From positions 66,454-130,453 of the forward strand of contig JAHLWZ010000518.1 of the NCBI GenBank assembly GCA_020536535.1: 64,000 nucleotides of DNA. Reading direction: 5' to 3'. The notes beneath the pieces were generated by a model. The model was not told the origin of the DNA. It was given only the letters and a program-made list of their open reading frames with translations, and made no database searches. Positions 23,584 to 36,132 of this stretch are shown in pieces. Origin of the DNA: Pelomyxa schiedti (Eukaryota; Evosea; Pelobiontida; Pelomyxidae). Position 1 is the stretch's first letter. Every line of letters begins with the position of its first letter. A program made the position numbers and the translations under genes.

Positions 23584-26500
23584 ATGAAGGGTGGCGATTT
23601 GACAACGAGCACCAGCACTAGTCCCACGAATGCTAGCGGTGTTAATATTGCGGAGGATGTGAGAGGTGAAAGAAAAGGAAAGAAGAGCTCCTCAACAGGA
23701 GGCAATGGTGCTGGCCATTCACTGAAGCAACAGCACAAACCAGTGCTGCGCACTCCATCTACTACACCAAAGACTTCTTCTGCTAACATTCACACTACCC
23801 AACTGTCACCCAACAACAAACCGTCACCTCCCACTCAAAAGAAACCACGGTTTTCCCAAGTTGGCTCCCCTGTTAATACCATGCAATGGAGGGACAAGGA
23901 TTTCACACAAGAACAGCAGGAAACTATCAGTGATAGGTGGCACTCCATTTCCACTCATGTTGCAGCTCTCAGTGACTGGAAAATTGCTGAGGAAATTTCC
24001 TCCAATTTAGTTGCTGTATCTGAAATCTGCACCTTCTTGCTACACACCCAGCCATCTGAAAACAGTGTTGAGCACGATGTTTTAGAAGTGCTAAGGCTAT
24101 TTGCTTGTCATAAGGTTCTTCCTTTCCCCTTGAAATGAAAATTGAATACACCATAGATTGAGGATACTTTAGGGTGTGCGGTGAGTAGAAACTTTGTTGA
24201 CAGCTTGTTAGTTCACCCTCTTGTGCGCTTGATCAGGGATCTTCGGAGGTATGAGAGTTCTCCACTGGAGGCAGCAAAATTCCTGGTGGAATATCAAGTA
24301 ATAACTTACTAATTTTCACCTATCCTTTCTAACAAATCAAGATCAAGGCTTGTTGTCCTATCGAGCTCACCTCATACAGAATCATCAAGGAATTCCTCTC
24401 GATGACTTAAATTTTGAATCTCTTGTCATCTGTTATCAAGAGCCTTTTTCCTTAACCTTGTCTTTGGCCATTCATAAGGTTATTCTTTCAAAATTACTAA
24501 AGCTCATTTTTCCTAGATGAAATCTTTAAACTGTGACTTTCAATACATTTTAAAGAAATTCTGGAATCGCAGGACAGAAACGAACCTTTTCTCTTTGGTT
24601 CAAGATCTTTTTGTTGCAGCTTCAGCTTCCGAATTTCTTCATCAGCTTTTGACAGCTGAGGTATGGGTGAATTCTTCACACTTTCATTGAATTCCCAAAA
24701 GAAAAACCGTTTGTATTCTCTTATTGGGAGTCTGCAACGCCCCCCTCCTACAAAACTGCAATTTATCAATAAAATAAATGGTCTAGATCTATCAGAGAAA
24801 GCCTTGAAGACAATGCTATCCATGACATCAGAGGATGATTTGATTGCCACATTGTCATCTCAAGGTATTACATATATTTTTTGATTGTTTGTAATAAATC
24901 AGGAAAAAAAGAGGATGTGACAAAAGAAACAATCGATGCTCTGATAAAACCTTTTGAGAAGGTGCCTGCAAGGTCCGAACTCAAGAAATACCTGTTGGAT
25001 ACCCCTTTGGCTGTGCCAATACCCGTTTCTTCCGATTCTTCAGAGATTTGGTTGCATGAAAGGTTCCCAAACGTGTTCCAGTTTGACCTCTCAAGGAGTT
25101 GCCCCGGTTTGAGTGAGGTTTATTCTGGACTGAAATATCGAAGAGAAAGCATAAAAGACAGCTCCGAGGCTTCCCAGACTCGCTGGATTGACAAATACTT
25201 TGCAGAAACTTTTCACCAATGGAGGAAGTACAATCCAGACGTTGCAGCAAGAAGCAAAGCACCACAAAGGAACAGAACAGCAAAAACTGCATCAGTGTCA
25301 CAAACACGACCAGACTGGTGGTTTGAGTTTGATGGGAAACTTATGGTCAAAGGTGAGTTTCTCCTGGTTTCAAAAACAAAGACTAATTTTGGGGAAAAAC
25401 TCCAAGGTGAAGAAAAATGTGCAGACCACCCACTACAAAAACCAACAAAAGAGCTAAGGAAGAAAATCCGTGCTGATCCCTGGTTTGAAACTACTTTCAT
25501 CAACTACCTTGTGACCTATGCAACTTCTGGGGCAACTTTTCAGCCTTGTGTGTGTTTTAAAGGAAAAAACAAAAAGTATGTCACGGAACACCTGGGCCCT
25601 TCTCTGGACATGCTTCAAGAAAATGTTTGTTTTCGTTTTCCTTCCTTTTTTTTTTGTTTGTACAAACCTTTCATCACACAGGACAAGTTGCAAATGTTCA
25701 TTTTTGCTGTAAATGTTTGTCGATTGATAAAAACATTTGATGTGTTTCACAGGGTATGCTCTCTAAGCATTGCCAACGCCTAAAAAGCAATGTAAACTGA
25801 TGGGATGGTACACAAAAGATACCCTTGACTAAAGACATAACCCTGAAGAATGAAGAATCAAAGTGTATGGTGACACTAAAGAGCAACAGGCACATCCACA
25901 AGAAGATATTGCTCACTTGGTTTCTTGTTATAACCTTAGCGAAGTTATCTAACTCTTGCACAGCTCCACTTTGTCTGCTGAAACTTTCCACTCAGTTTAC
26001 AGACAATTACAAGAAGATGTCGACGAAACATTGAAGCCTTTCGTAATTCATGCTGTGGATTTCCCAAGAGTTATCAACAGTGGGAGGAAGACAGCCAGTG
26101 ACACAAAGAAGAAGAAAACCAAGAGTGCAAAAGAGTTGGAAGTAACACTGGCACCACTTGGTGATGCTCGGCACCCAACCAATGAACTGGAGTTGTTCGT
26201 GGCAGCAGTGAGCACTCTGTTTGGTCTGGCAGGCCTTCACAGCCTTGGGATTGCCCACCGTGATGTGAGGTGGCCCAATCTTGTGTTCAACCCAGAGACA
26301 AATGCCTGGCTCCTGATTGACCTGGAGTATGCAGCAGAGTTTGGTACCTATCACTCAAAAACTGTGCACCTTCTTGAAAAACCCATAGATCACGAGTGCA
26401 GTCCCAAATCAGATGTTTACATGCTGGGAGCAATGCTCGGCCGATCCCCATTCTGCCAGACCCACCCTGAGAGATGCACGGAAGTAAGCAAATGGGCGGA

Positions 26501-27158
26501 ATTCCTCTCCAAAGAACGGTTCAATGAACGCCCATCAACAGAAGAGGCCCTCAAATACATCCTGGAGAACCCACCGCCAAGCGCAAACAAAGGGTCAGTG
26601 CTGAACTGCTGCCCAGCTCTTGCCACACTTCTCAAGTACGATCCCGGATCGAATCAATTCCGGCTCAGGAAGCCGCTACCACCAATTCCAATGCTCCCAT
26701 CACCGAGTGTTGGGAAGGAAGATCCCACAGACAATGACAACACTGATGATGATGATGACATCCCGGCAACACAACGCCATTCCAGTAAAAAAGCCACAAC
26801 CAAGGCAAACAGCACTTCTTCCTCATCCTCCTCGCCCTCGTCGTCGTCCTCGCCATCGCGCTCATCGTCATCGTCTTCGTCGTCAACATCACTCTCCTCA
26901 ACCCCGCCGCAAGCAAAGCCCAAACGAAAGAGAAGACCAAAAAAAAGACCCATTTACATGCCAAAAAAAAAGGGGACTCAATCTCGTGGGAAGAACTCAA
27001 AGGCCACAAAGCACAAAAAAGACACAAAGCACACAAAGGACAAGAAGAAACGGGCATCAAGTTCTTCATCATCCTCCTCGTCTTCAGCTGCTGCTCACAA
27101 AAGCCGGAGAAAGAGGAAAAAGAGAAGAAGTTCCTCATCCTCCTCATCTTCTTCCTAA
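23584..27158 (+). CDS. Crinkler-like protein kinase with poly-Ser, Lys-rich C-terminus
   Basis: ATG 23584 opens MKGGDLTTSTSTSPT, a Ser/Thr/Lys/Pro-rich head of about 100 residues. A helical region follows (SDRWHSISTHVAALSDWKIAE). The middle has PDWWFEFDGKLMVKGE, like the start of kinase domains in Crinkler (CRN) and FunK1-type proteins, where a Lys follows a strand in this spot. The catalytic loop is GIAHRDVRWPNLVF and the metal motif is IDLEYA instead of DFG, both common in CRN-type kinases. SDVYMLGAML follows. The tail has long Ser runs built from mixed codons and Lys/Arg clusters (KPKRKRRPKKR, KSRRKRKKRR), likely nuclear. In oomycetes and fungi such kinases occur in secreted effectors, but here there is no signal peptide and the role is open. 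Several short introns are present at 24170-25800. Confidence 0.75.
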
Positions 27159-27289
27159 GTCTGTGTCACAAAAGAGAGACAGACCACTGGACCGGGATGT
27201 TAGACCCTCTCTGAGGAAAAAAAAACCACTCTATTGTCCTTCAGATCTGCAGGAATTTTCAAATAACACAATAAAAAATCTTTTGGTGA

Positions 27290-27946
27290 ATGCCGCGAGT
27301 GAAGTCATCGAAGGAAAGGCCACCAGAGGGATGGGAGGTCGTCGAAGAAACACTGAACGAACTGGATAAAAAGATGCGCGATGGTGAGTTTGTTGTTTTT
27401 TGTGTCTGGGTGTGTTTCGGCTTTGTTGCGCACTAGCACCAAAAAATCCACTGTGTTAACGAGGTATTCCTTAGTGGAAAATGAACCGCATGAGGGTAAG
27501 AGAAAGGTGGAGTCCACGTGGCCCATATTGCGAATACACCACGAACGCACTCGGTGTGTACTCTTCAGACTCTAGTTTTCTTTCTGCTCGTTTTTTACCG
27601 TTAGGAATTTATGACACTGGTTTCCAGGTACATATACGAAATGTATTACAAGAGGAGAGAAATCACGAAAGAAGTGTATGATTATTGCCTTCGCCAGGGC
27701 TATGCCGACCCAAACCTCATTGCCAAGTGGAAGAAGGTTGTTCTTTAATCAGAAATCATTTAATGTGACCCACTCACACCAACACAGCCGGGATACGAGC
27801 GACTTTGCTGCGTGCGCTGCATTCAACGAAAGGATCACAATTTTGACACTACTTGTATATGCCGAGTCCCCAAGAGCAAACTCTCTGCTGGCAAAGTTGT
27901 TGAATGCGTACATTGCGGCTGCCGAGGTTGTGCCAGTGGTGATTAA
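27290..27946 (+). CDS. BUD31: Spliceosomal protein BUD31/G10
   Basis: BUD31 is a small zinc-binding core spliceosome subunit next to U2/U6 and Prp19-complex proteins. The match is nearly full length: [90 protein letters not shown] and [10 protein letters not shown]. All clustered zinc Cys are present. Introns fall at about 27384-27472 and at three later points, each 40-90 nt. ATG 27290 fits the usual N-terminus and TAA 27944-27946 the usual length of about 145 residues. It lies about 130 bp after the Crinkler-like gene. Confidence 0.97.
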
Positions 27947-28171
27947 ATCAGTGTATCTACCAACCAAAAATAAACTAAAGCAAACCAAACACACCAACAA
28001 CTCCCATTAAAAAGAGCTTTTTTCAAAAGCAAGGCCTCCTTGTTACCTTGAAAGACTTCGAACAACAGAAACAAAAAACAAAACAAATCCAGCACAGGGA
28101 CCCAACTTGGGAGTTTCCACAAAAAACCAAAACACAAAAAAAAAGGCAAATTCCGGTGTTGGTGAGAAACC

Positions 28172-30820
28172 ATGGCGGCGTACCCAGGGTGGGGACAGCC
28201 ACCACAACAGCAGCAGCCCCCGATACAGGTTATGGGATACGGCGGATCGCCGCTGAGGATGGCACACACGCCGCAGCCGGCGGACGTGTCGCGCGCGTCG
28301 TTGGCGGGTTTTCCAGTGATACCAGAGAGCGAATTGGTTTTCAATCGAGCAAGTGACGAAATTGGTTCTGGGCAGTTTGGCACCGTTTACCGGGGTAAGA
28401 TCTTTCGATCTTGTCTAAAACTACAAATTATAAGTAATGGCAACAGTATAAATAACAAGATTGAAGTATTGAATTTTCCATGTTGAATCTATCTCCACAT
28501 TTAAAACCTTTCACAAACGTTATCTGACCGTCATTTTGCACTCCTGTGAAGCTAATTGCAGAGGGAATTCTGTTGCAGTGAAAGTTATCAAATGTCCTGC
28601 AAACTGCGCTACTGTATTCCTCTTATTTCCCTAAAACAACAAAAATGACGTGTGAATATAGGTTCTTCAAGAATATAGAAAAGAAGTCTCCATGCTTAAG
28701 AACATACGTGTGCCAAATGTTGTTCAGTTTCTTGGCGTTTGCGCTGCCCCAGGGGAATTAATGATTGTTACCGAGCTTCTAAAAGCGGACTTATCACAGG
28801 TTTTCCCCTCTACTTCATCTGGGTTTAATTAATTCATTCTCTGTTCCAGGTATTACAAGACCCGGAAGTATTGAATTCTCTATCTCTTGATAGGCGCCTG
28901 CAAATGGCAAGAGAAGCTGTAAGTTTTCTATTGTAGTGAATCAATGAAACTAACTCCTTTAGGCGTGTGGTATGAGTTGGCTTCACGGAATTTGCCACAT
29001 TATTCACTGTGATTTAAAGCCTGCAAGTAAGACATCTCATTTTGAGTTTTTCTCTTACTATTCCCCTCTAGATCTCCTTTTAGATGAAGCTTTTCACGTG
29101 AAGGTTTTATCTTCCTCTTTAATTTATAGAAAGTGTTAAACTGTACAAACCAGGTTTGTGACTTTGGGCTTGCCACGGAACAAATGCTGAAGGGTTTAAA
29201 TTTTGAAGGGTTTTCTTTGAAGGGAACTTGTAGGCTCTATCTCTTTCTACCATTCTTCAAATTGATAAAAATTAGTAATTTACATGGCCCCTGAACGGCT
29301 GTCCTGCAACCCATTCAACGAGAAATCCGATGTTTACTCCTATGGTCTTATTTTGTTTGAACTCTTCACTGGGAGTGTTGTTTATGAACATCATGATAAA
29401 GAAGACGAATTTATTCAAGTATTATGCACCAACTAACACATTTTTCTCACCTGAACTTAGGCGGTTACAACTCTCAAAGAGCGGCCTGTGTTTCCTGAAA
29501 ATTGCACACTCCCAGCGGAACTTGTATCGCTGATCAAATCATGTTGGGATGCGGACTACAAAAATAGACCATTATTCCCACAGGTTGTAAGCAACCTTGA
29601 AGCACTTCACATGGATGTTGTGCTGGGGCATACAAACATAGCGACATTTTGGAGATCTCACTTTTCAAATCCAGTATGATATACTGTATCATCTCTGTCC
29701 TAACCTTCTCCAGTTCTTGGATGAAGTAACATTCAGCATGTTTGTTCAAAAGCTACAAATAAACCTCCAAACAGAATTCAACGTAGAAGAACTGGAAGGC
29801 CTCAAGAAACTTATGCGTGAGGCTCCATCTTCCAAAACCACAAGGGTTAAACTCATAAATTAGGTTCCCTGTCAAACAAAACCAGCCTTGAGCCAATGGT
29901 TACCATGCAAATGCTAAAAGAGCTTAATGAATGGTTTGGTGACTTCTTCTGCCCTCCATATGGTAGTGCTGTTGCACATGAGGTATTGAACCTATCCCAA
30001 TTTAGCTCTTCCTACAGTTAGTTATCTTAGATGTGTTTCACGTCTACGAGGCCATGGTTCCATTTTAACCTTCCAAGACCAATGGCTGATTCAAGGTTAT
30101 CATGCTGTTCTGTCAACACTTTTTTGGTAATCTTTCATTCTATGCATTAACTCATTCATTTCATCATAGGTTCGACTCAGCAGTACCAATCCCACCTCAC
30201 AGCCTTTCACAATTAGCAAAATGTACCCTGGTCGTAAACCTCTGCACAGGCGTGTTGATAGAGTTCTGCTCACATCCTCACAAAAACCTCTGTCATCAAC
30301 TGTAGATTCCCCTTCAAGCAGCACTGACTCTATTACCCCTACTTCCACCATGTGCCCATCGACAATGTCCACGAGCACGAACACCTCTTCGATCACCACT
30401 GGGCCAGAAGATACCAACTCTTCATCCACTGCACCAACCACAACTATTGTATCCCCATCCCCGTCTCCATCCCCAACACCAACATCCACATCCACTGAAG
30501 CCCCAGCCACCGAAACAGCCTCAACCACCACAACACCACTCACATCCCAGTCCCCACCTCCCCCGCAGCAAACACAAACGCCAACGCCAACTGCTACAGC
30601 AACCACAACAACTACAAACACACCGGCGCTATCTTCACCGCACCCGCCGCAGCCGCCGGCCCACCACCTCCTGAGTGTCACTCTCAGCAAGGGAGGGGTT
30701 GTTCAGCGCCCAACCCTGAGTGAACTAATCGACGCTCTGGTTAAAATGGGTGCCCTAGGGACTCCTTGCCCCCTCATCGACCCACCAAGCACAGGAACTC
30801 CCTACGACGACCTGTTTTAG
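28172..30820 (+). CDS. SHK-type TKL protein kinase with C-terminal split SH2 domain
   Basis: ATG 28172 starts MAAYPGWGQPPQQQQPP. The kinase domain shows the glycine loop IGSGQFGTVYRG, VAVKVIK, HIIHCDLKPAN, VKVCDFGLA, YMAPERLSCNPF and SDVYSYGLILFELF, all intact and of the TKL class. A helical linker follows (about 29720-29860). The SH2 domain begins at PWFHFNLPRPMADSRLS (about 30055). A 45-nt intron sits inside the FLVR motif (VNTFLVRLSSTNP), and FTISK follows. A Ser/Thr/Pro-rich insert of about 130 residues (about 30270-30680) then splits the domain before its last part, TLSELIDALVKMGALGTPCP. Kinase-then-SH2 order is known from Dictyostelium SHK proteins, where the SH2 domain reads phosphotyrosine. 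Eleven or more introns of about 45-90 nt are present. The stop is TAG 30818-30820. Confidence 0.9.
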
Positions 30821-30929
30821 CCATGTTTGAAGCCTGGAACCTAGCAAGCAAGCTGCGAACTTTTTGTCAGTGTTGGGACTTGTAAAAAAACAAAAGAACC
30901 TTTCCCCACTACGTATCTCCAAATCATAA

Positions 30930-30982
30930 CCCAGCGTATCTCGTTGCAACTCAAGATCAAAACCCCAGCGTATCTCGCTGCA
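30930..30982 (+). repeat. Pair of 18-bp direct repeats upstream of the CLU gene
   Basis: Two copies of CCAGCGTATCTCGYTGCA lie at 30931-30948 and 30965-30982, 34 bp apart, differing at one base. Shorter relatives (ACGTATCTC at about 30911 and GAGCGTATGTC at about 31025) flank them. They sit between the kinase stop and the ATG at 31113, so they may be regulatory sites. Confidence 0.5.
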
Positions 30983-31112
30983 GGCAGTTTGTTTTCGTTT
31001 GCGGAGAAAAAAATTGATGTCCCGGAGCGTATGTCAATTCGAAGGAAACAAATTTAAGGGGTGAACTTCGTTCAGAACAAAACAAAAAACAAAAAACAAA
31101 CTGTCATCGGTG

Positions 31113-34100
31113 ATGACAACCAACGAGGCCAACAGCGGTAGCAGAAGGGGGAGGCACCAGCGACAGAAATCTACACCAACACCAGTATCGGCCTCGTTGA
31201 TTGCGTCTACTGCATTGGGTTCCTACAGATCTCTCTATGGCGACATCACGCCGCCGACCACCACTGCTCCATCTCCCCCAAGTTCAGAAGGAAGCGGCAC
31301 GCCCCAGTGCACCACACCCGAGAGGAACAACTCGGCCGGCCTCCATCGTACAAAACCAACTCCAACACATCTCCTTCACACAGTCACTCTTTCTTCATCC
31401 CCGGAAAGACGTAATTTTCTTTCCTTGAGCACTACGCAACTCAGCTTGCCTTCATCCCCAGCACCGCCGCCACCAATTTTGTTTACTCCTCACGGGGGCC
31501 CTCCTGTTTTTCCGTGTACACCACCTCACCCCTCTCAGCCGCCACCACATCCTCATCCGCAGGCACCCCCTCCACACCCTCCTATGTTAGCTCAATCGTC
31601 TCAGCGCCCACCTGCGTCACCTATGACCGACACCCCTATCACCAATCTTTTAACGCCTCCGCACACTAGACGTCGGAGTTTTTCCGGCTCTGAGGCCACT
31701 CTTTGCCCACCACCTCTCACTTCTGAAACAAGCAGCCCTGAAATAGCTAGGTTTATTCCTGGTGACATAACTCATGACAGAAAAACTTCTTTCCTTGAAG
31801 GGCCTACTGTAGTTTTAGGAGACAAGACACCTCGCCTAAAAAGACTGAGTGTCAGTACTGATAACATATTCACTAAATTGGGTGATGGTCTGGAAATGGA
31901 AGCTGGAGAATCTGATGGGCTCCCCGCACATACTGCCGACAGCATGGGAACCGCTGATAATGAGGCCAACAATGAAGAGATACCAACAGCAGTTTATTCT
32001 GAAGGGATGTATGGAGAAGTACTAAAGGCCGCTTCTGAGCGAGCCGCAAAGCTTCAAGAAAATGAGCAACCTGAGCAACCACAAGTTCCTGTTGTAGTTG
32101 CATCCTCCACAGCCCCAAGTTGGAATACCTTATTCCAGGTATTCACCTTCCTTCTCTAGAATACTCTTGTAATAAGTGTACTAGAATGCTTTAGACAGTC
32201 TGTGCGAGATAAGAGACTCTGATGTAAAATACTTCACCCCACATCATCATAAATGTCTCGTGTCGGCGTGGACTGCAGTTAGGGATGTTGCTGCAGACTT
32301 CGTGTATGCTGCCCAATCTTACGGGAAGGTCGCAACACTTACTATTAGTATTCTCTATTTACATCTTCCTACTTCTTCTTTCCTTTTTTTTTTTTTTGTT
32401 TTTTTTCCCATCAATTTACACGAACCCATTTTTCCTGTTTTCTTTGGCTCTTTTCCATCCTTCTTCTGACGCTTACCAGATTATAATTGGCGAAAAGTAT
32501 CTCCCTGAAGAGGCTAAAACTATCAAGTCTGCCCGTGTTGGTGGGATTGCAGGCGGCACGGTGAGTATATGAGACCTTCGAATGTGTACTGACAATAGCA
32601 GAAATACATTGTGAATGGGATTCTGTTCAAATTTGCAACAGATGATAAAGGACTATTTGGTGGTGATGACTACCTAGCAGCCAAAACAGCTGGTCACGAA
32701 TTAAAAGTAACTCCAATCTGCACAAAATTATCTCAAATCCCCGTAGAGCTGTGTCCGCCTCTTCAATGTCGCTGGGTCCATCATACGTGTTCCACTTATG
32801 GCTACAGTCGATTTTTTGGGATACAGATTGACTGCGATGTCATTGTTGCCAATAACTGCTAAGTGAGTTCCATTTCACCTTCGCCAATACTTATTCCTTG
32901 AAAGATCGATTTTGTATGGATCCAGTAATGCTGGCAGAATCGTTCACGCCGATGACCCTGTGGTGGTTAGGAATATGGAACACATATGCACGAAACTAAA
33001 TCTAAAGGGCCACACTTGTGGCACAGGGTATAATGGTAGATATAGTTTTTAAAGTTTTAATATTTCAAAGGTTAGAACATAAAACCCTATGGGGTCCTAC
33101 AGACATTGAAGTGCATAGGGGATCTGATGGAAGGTTCTATGTATGTACATTCTTCCAATTATTTGCATTTGATTTCCTCTAAAGATAATTGACCTCTCGA
33201 GGTTATTCCCTCCAGAAAGACCTGTGAAAGGGTATGTGAAATCATGATATCTTCACAGCAAACACCCAGTAGAGTTCCTGGGTGCAGTCTGCACAGGCTT
33301 TTGAGACCCGAGTTGGTGTATCAGTATAAAACACCCCTGTCCTCTGATGCCTATACAAACTTTGGACATGCAGATGAGAATGAACTGGCAAGTACAGCTG
33401 AAGTGGCCGCAGCAACAGAATATCTTCATAATTCTGTACCTTTTTCCCTTTTTATCTTAGACTGATTACCTTAGGTGATTCCGGCATTTGCTGAAAGCCT
33501 TTCCCATTCCTTCAAGTCTGTCATGCCTCAAAGTCCCGAGTCTTTGGCTTTAATTTCGAAAATGCACACAGCAGGTTTTTTTTTAAGTTCCAAGAAAGCA
33601 TCAAAGTAACTCACTCCATAAGGAATCAATCTTCGTCACCTTGGACAAGTATGGAGCCATACAACTACCCCAAGTGTCAGGAATATTATAACACATGAAA
33701 TAGCTGCCCGCATTATCAAGGTATCTCATGTACGTATTTGTTCTTTCCTCATTTCTCTCCAGAAATTGTTGAACAATAAGCTTCGGGAACTTATGACGGT
33801 GGAGAAAAAGCTCACGCAGTCTCCATTTCGGAGACTTATTGTAGATTACCTTAATGTAGTGCTCAATCGCTGTGCCTTTGATCGGTATCTCCTAGCGTTT
33901 TTATTGAAGTCATATTTTAATAGAAAAGCTGACCCTCGAAAAGCTGCTATACAACGAGAACAGGCAACACTGAATGAGTGGCAAACTGTCATACACCCAA
34001 TGATGGTATCCTCCTACGAAGGGTACACAAATGATTGGGCAAAGAGTATGGATGTCGATCCAATGGTTGCTTTCTTTTTGCTTGCAGCAGTGTGTAACTT

Positions 34101-36037
34101 ACGTAGGGTATTTATCTGCGACTTCAAGATATGATTGGTCTTGATATCTCTCAAGAAGCTATCAACAAATTCTTCAAGGAACAAGCAAAGGGATATTCAT
34201 TGTACGAACGGGACTTGCTCAGTCTTCCTTCAAAAGTCACTCACATGGACTTTTTTTCCAGTACTTTTCCCATTCTATCTGCTGTTATTCTGATTGTATC
34301 TGTACAAAAGTTGCCGAAGCTCACCTGTTGAATCTAACCTCTCAGGAGGAGAACAATGAGATGGCGTCCCAGTTTCTACAGTGGAGCATTGACATCTTTA
34401 CGCATGTCATTTCTGGCAACCCAACATCATGTAAGTCCCATTCCGTGGAATCCTGTCCCGACTTAATAATATATCCGTAGATAATGACATTTACGAACTT
34501 GGGCTTTCGCAATACCATCTCGCCACTCGTGGTACTAACACCAACTCATTGTTTGAAGCATGTTGTACGAACGTGGAGCTAGCAAGAAATCTTCATGGAA
34601 GAGATATCCCCGAAAGAAAATTGTTGGTTAAACAACAAAGCTACGTGCAAAATTGAAAAAGATCTAGGAAGTATTCTGTCACTCTGAAGGCAGTACAGAG
34701 AGCAAATAACTTTTGTGCATTAGCCAAGTGCTTTTCGTACAACACTGGAAGTACAGCATTGTGCCTGCAATTGTGTAAGCAATATGTGATGGTGGGACGA
34801 AAGGTATTTTGTTTCTCTACTGCTTTTTTTCTAACAACAAACAAGGATGGATTTGTGGAAAAAGTAAACTTGAAGAAGCCTAAGAAAAAAAGGGAAGCTA
34901 AAGAGTACCATCGAGGCAGTGTCAAGGCTATCAGCGTTGATGATGGACTGTTGACGACAATGGGCTTTGACAACAAACTTAAGGTTTGCGAATAGTGGTA
35001 TTTCTCTTAACGTTGTTTAAAGCTGTGGAATTCCAAAGGTGGGGTTTTGCAAGAGGTACCATTTTCATTTGAAGGGAGAGCATTTCAAATGCGAAACAAG
35101 GTTCTTGTCATAGCTGGTGGAACAAGGTAACCTTTTACACAAGTGGGAGAATTTCACGTGCACTAGAAAATCACCTGCAAAAATTGGAGTCTGGTTGATG
35201 GGCCCCGATGGGAAATATTATGAATCTGATTTCACGTGCCCTGACTACGTTGAATGGTTTTTCCCACGGAATCTTTGTATTAATTTGGCTTACAATATGT
35301 CAGTATATTCTCTCTCTCCGTTGACGATACAAAAATGGTTACTGGGGGTGCTGATTGTGCGCGGTTGTGGCCTTTTCCTCCAACAACCACAAAGCCCCCA
35401 ATTTCATTAGGAGATGTATCCTTTGGCCCCGCTTTTTGTGTCCTATTGATAGAAGAAACTGATCTTATTGCGGTGGGATATGAGGAAGGCACCATAAGGT
35501 TCTCATATTTACTCAATGATCTTTTTAATTCGACACAGACTATTTACAACGCTAGATGGCGGTGCATCTCCCCCATGTTGTGGTATCTTGACTGGTCACA
35601 ATGATGCGGTGACCTGTATGTCTACTTCAGGCTTAGTATTGGCATCTGGGAGCAATGACGGCACTTTCCGGTTGTGGGATTTACTGACGAACATGTGCAT
35701 CAAAGTCGTGGAGGATGGCCCAGTTGGAGCGATTCACGTTGGGCTGGCTTGCGTGTGTGATTCGAGCCCCGCAGCACACCTTCATATTGGACAATACCTG
35801 CAACTGCCGCACCTCAATCAACAACAACTAATGACCATTCTCATTGGCGGAGCAGTGGGGTCCGCGGTATGTGGTGGGCCAGAAATGGGTGATGACAGGA
35901 AGCCCAGGTCTGAAAAGATAGAGAGATTAGTGTGCCGTGTAATTACTGCTGTACACAATGAGCTGCGTGTATATTTCACACAAACAACACCCGCGCAGCA
36001 GCACGGGTTGTTGCTACCTACCCCCATACGACTATAA
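31113..36037 (+). CDS. CLU-domain protein, apparently fused to a WD40 propeller
   Basis: ATG 31113 opens MTTNEANSGSRRGR. About 350 residues rich in Ser/Pro/Thr follow. The CLU domain, as in clustered-mitochondria proteins (CLU1/CLUH), is clear: FGGDDYLAAKTAGHELK, DFLGYRLTAMSLLPI, AGRIVHADDPVV, EVHRGSDGRFYIIDLSRLFP and LHRLLRPELVYQY. CLUH binds mRNAs of mitochondrial proteins (family knowledge). Helical segments then run to QQSY. A TGA at 34654-34656 would end the protein, but GT at about 34645 and AG at about 34689 make a 43-nt phase-compatible intron that removes it. The next exons encode propeller blades: GRKDGFVEKVNL, DDTKMVTGGADCARLWPF, AVGYEEGTIRLF, TGHNDAVTCMSTSG and ASGSNDGTFRLWDLL. 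No ATG suitable for a separate WD40 gene was seen between the parts. The alternative is two genes, 31113-34656 and about 34690-36037. Confidence 0.65.
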
Positions 36038-36132
36038 CCACAACTACTACACAACACTACACACCCAAAAAGTATTTTTGTGTTGTTTTTTTAAGGAAAA
36101 AAACATAGAATGTTAAACAAAAGAGAAAGCAG

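Noticed and set aside
26620-27369. 249-residue plus-strand open frame overlapping the Crinkler-like gene
   Set aside because: It is an out-of-frame reading of the poly-Ser and Lys-rich tail and lacks any conserved segment.
30100-30690. 196-residue minus-strand open frame rich in Val and Gly
   Set aside because: It is the antisense of the Ser/Thr/Pro insert in the SHK SH2 domain.
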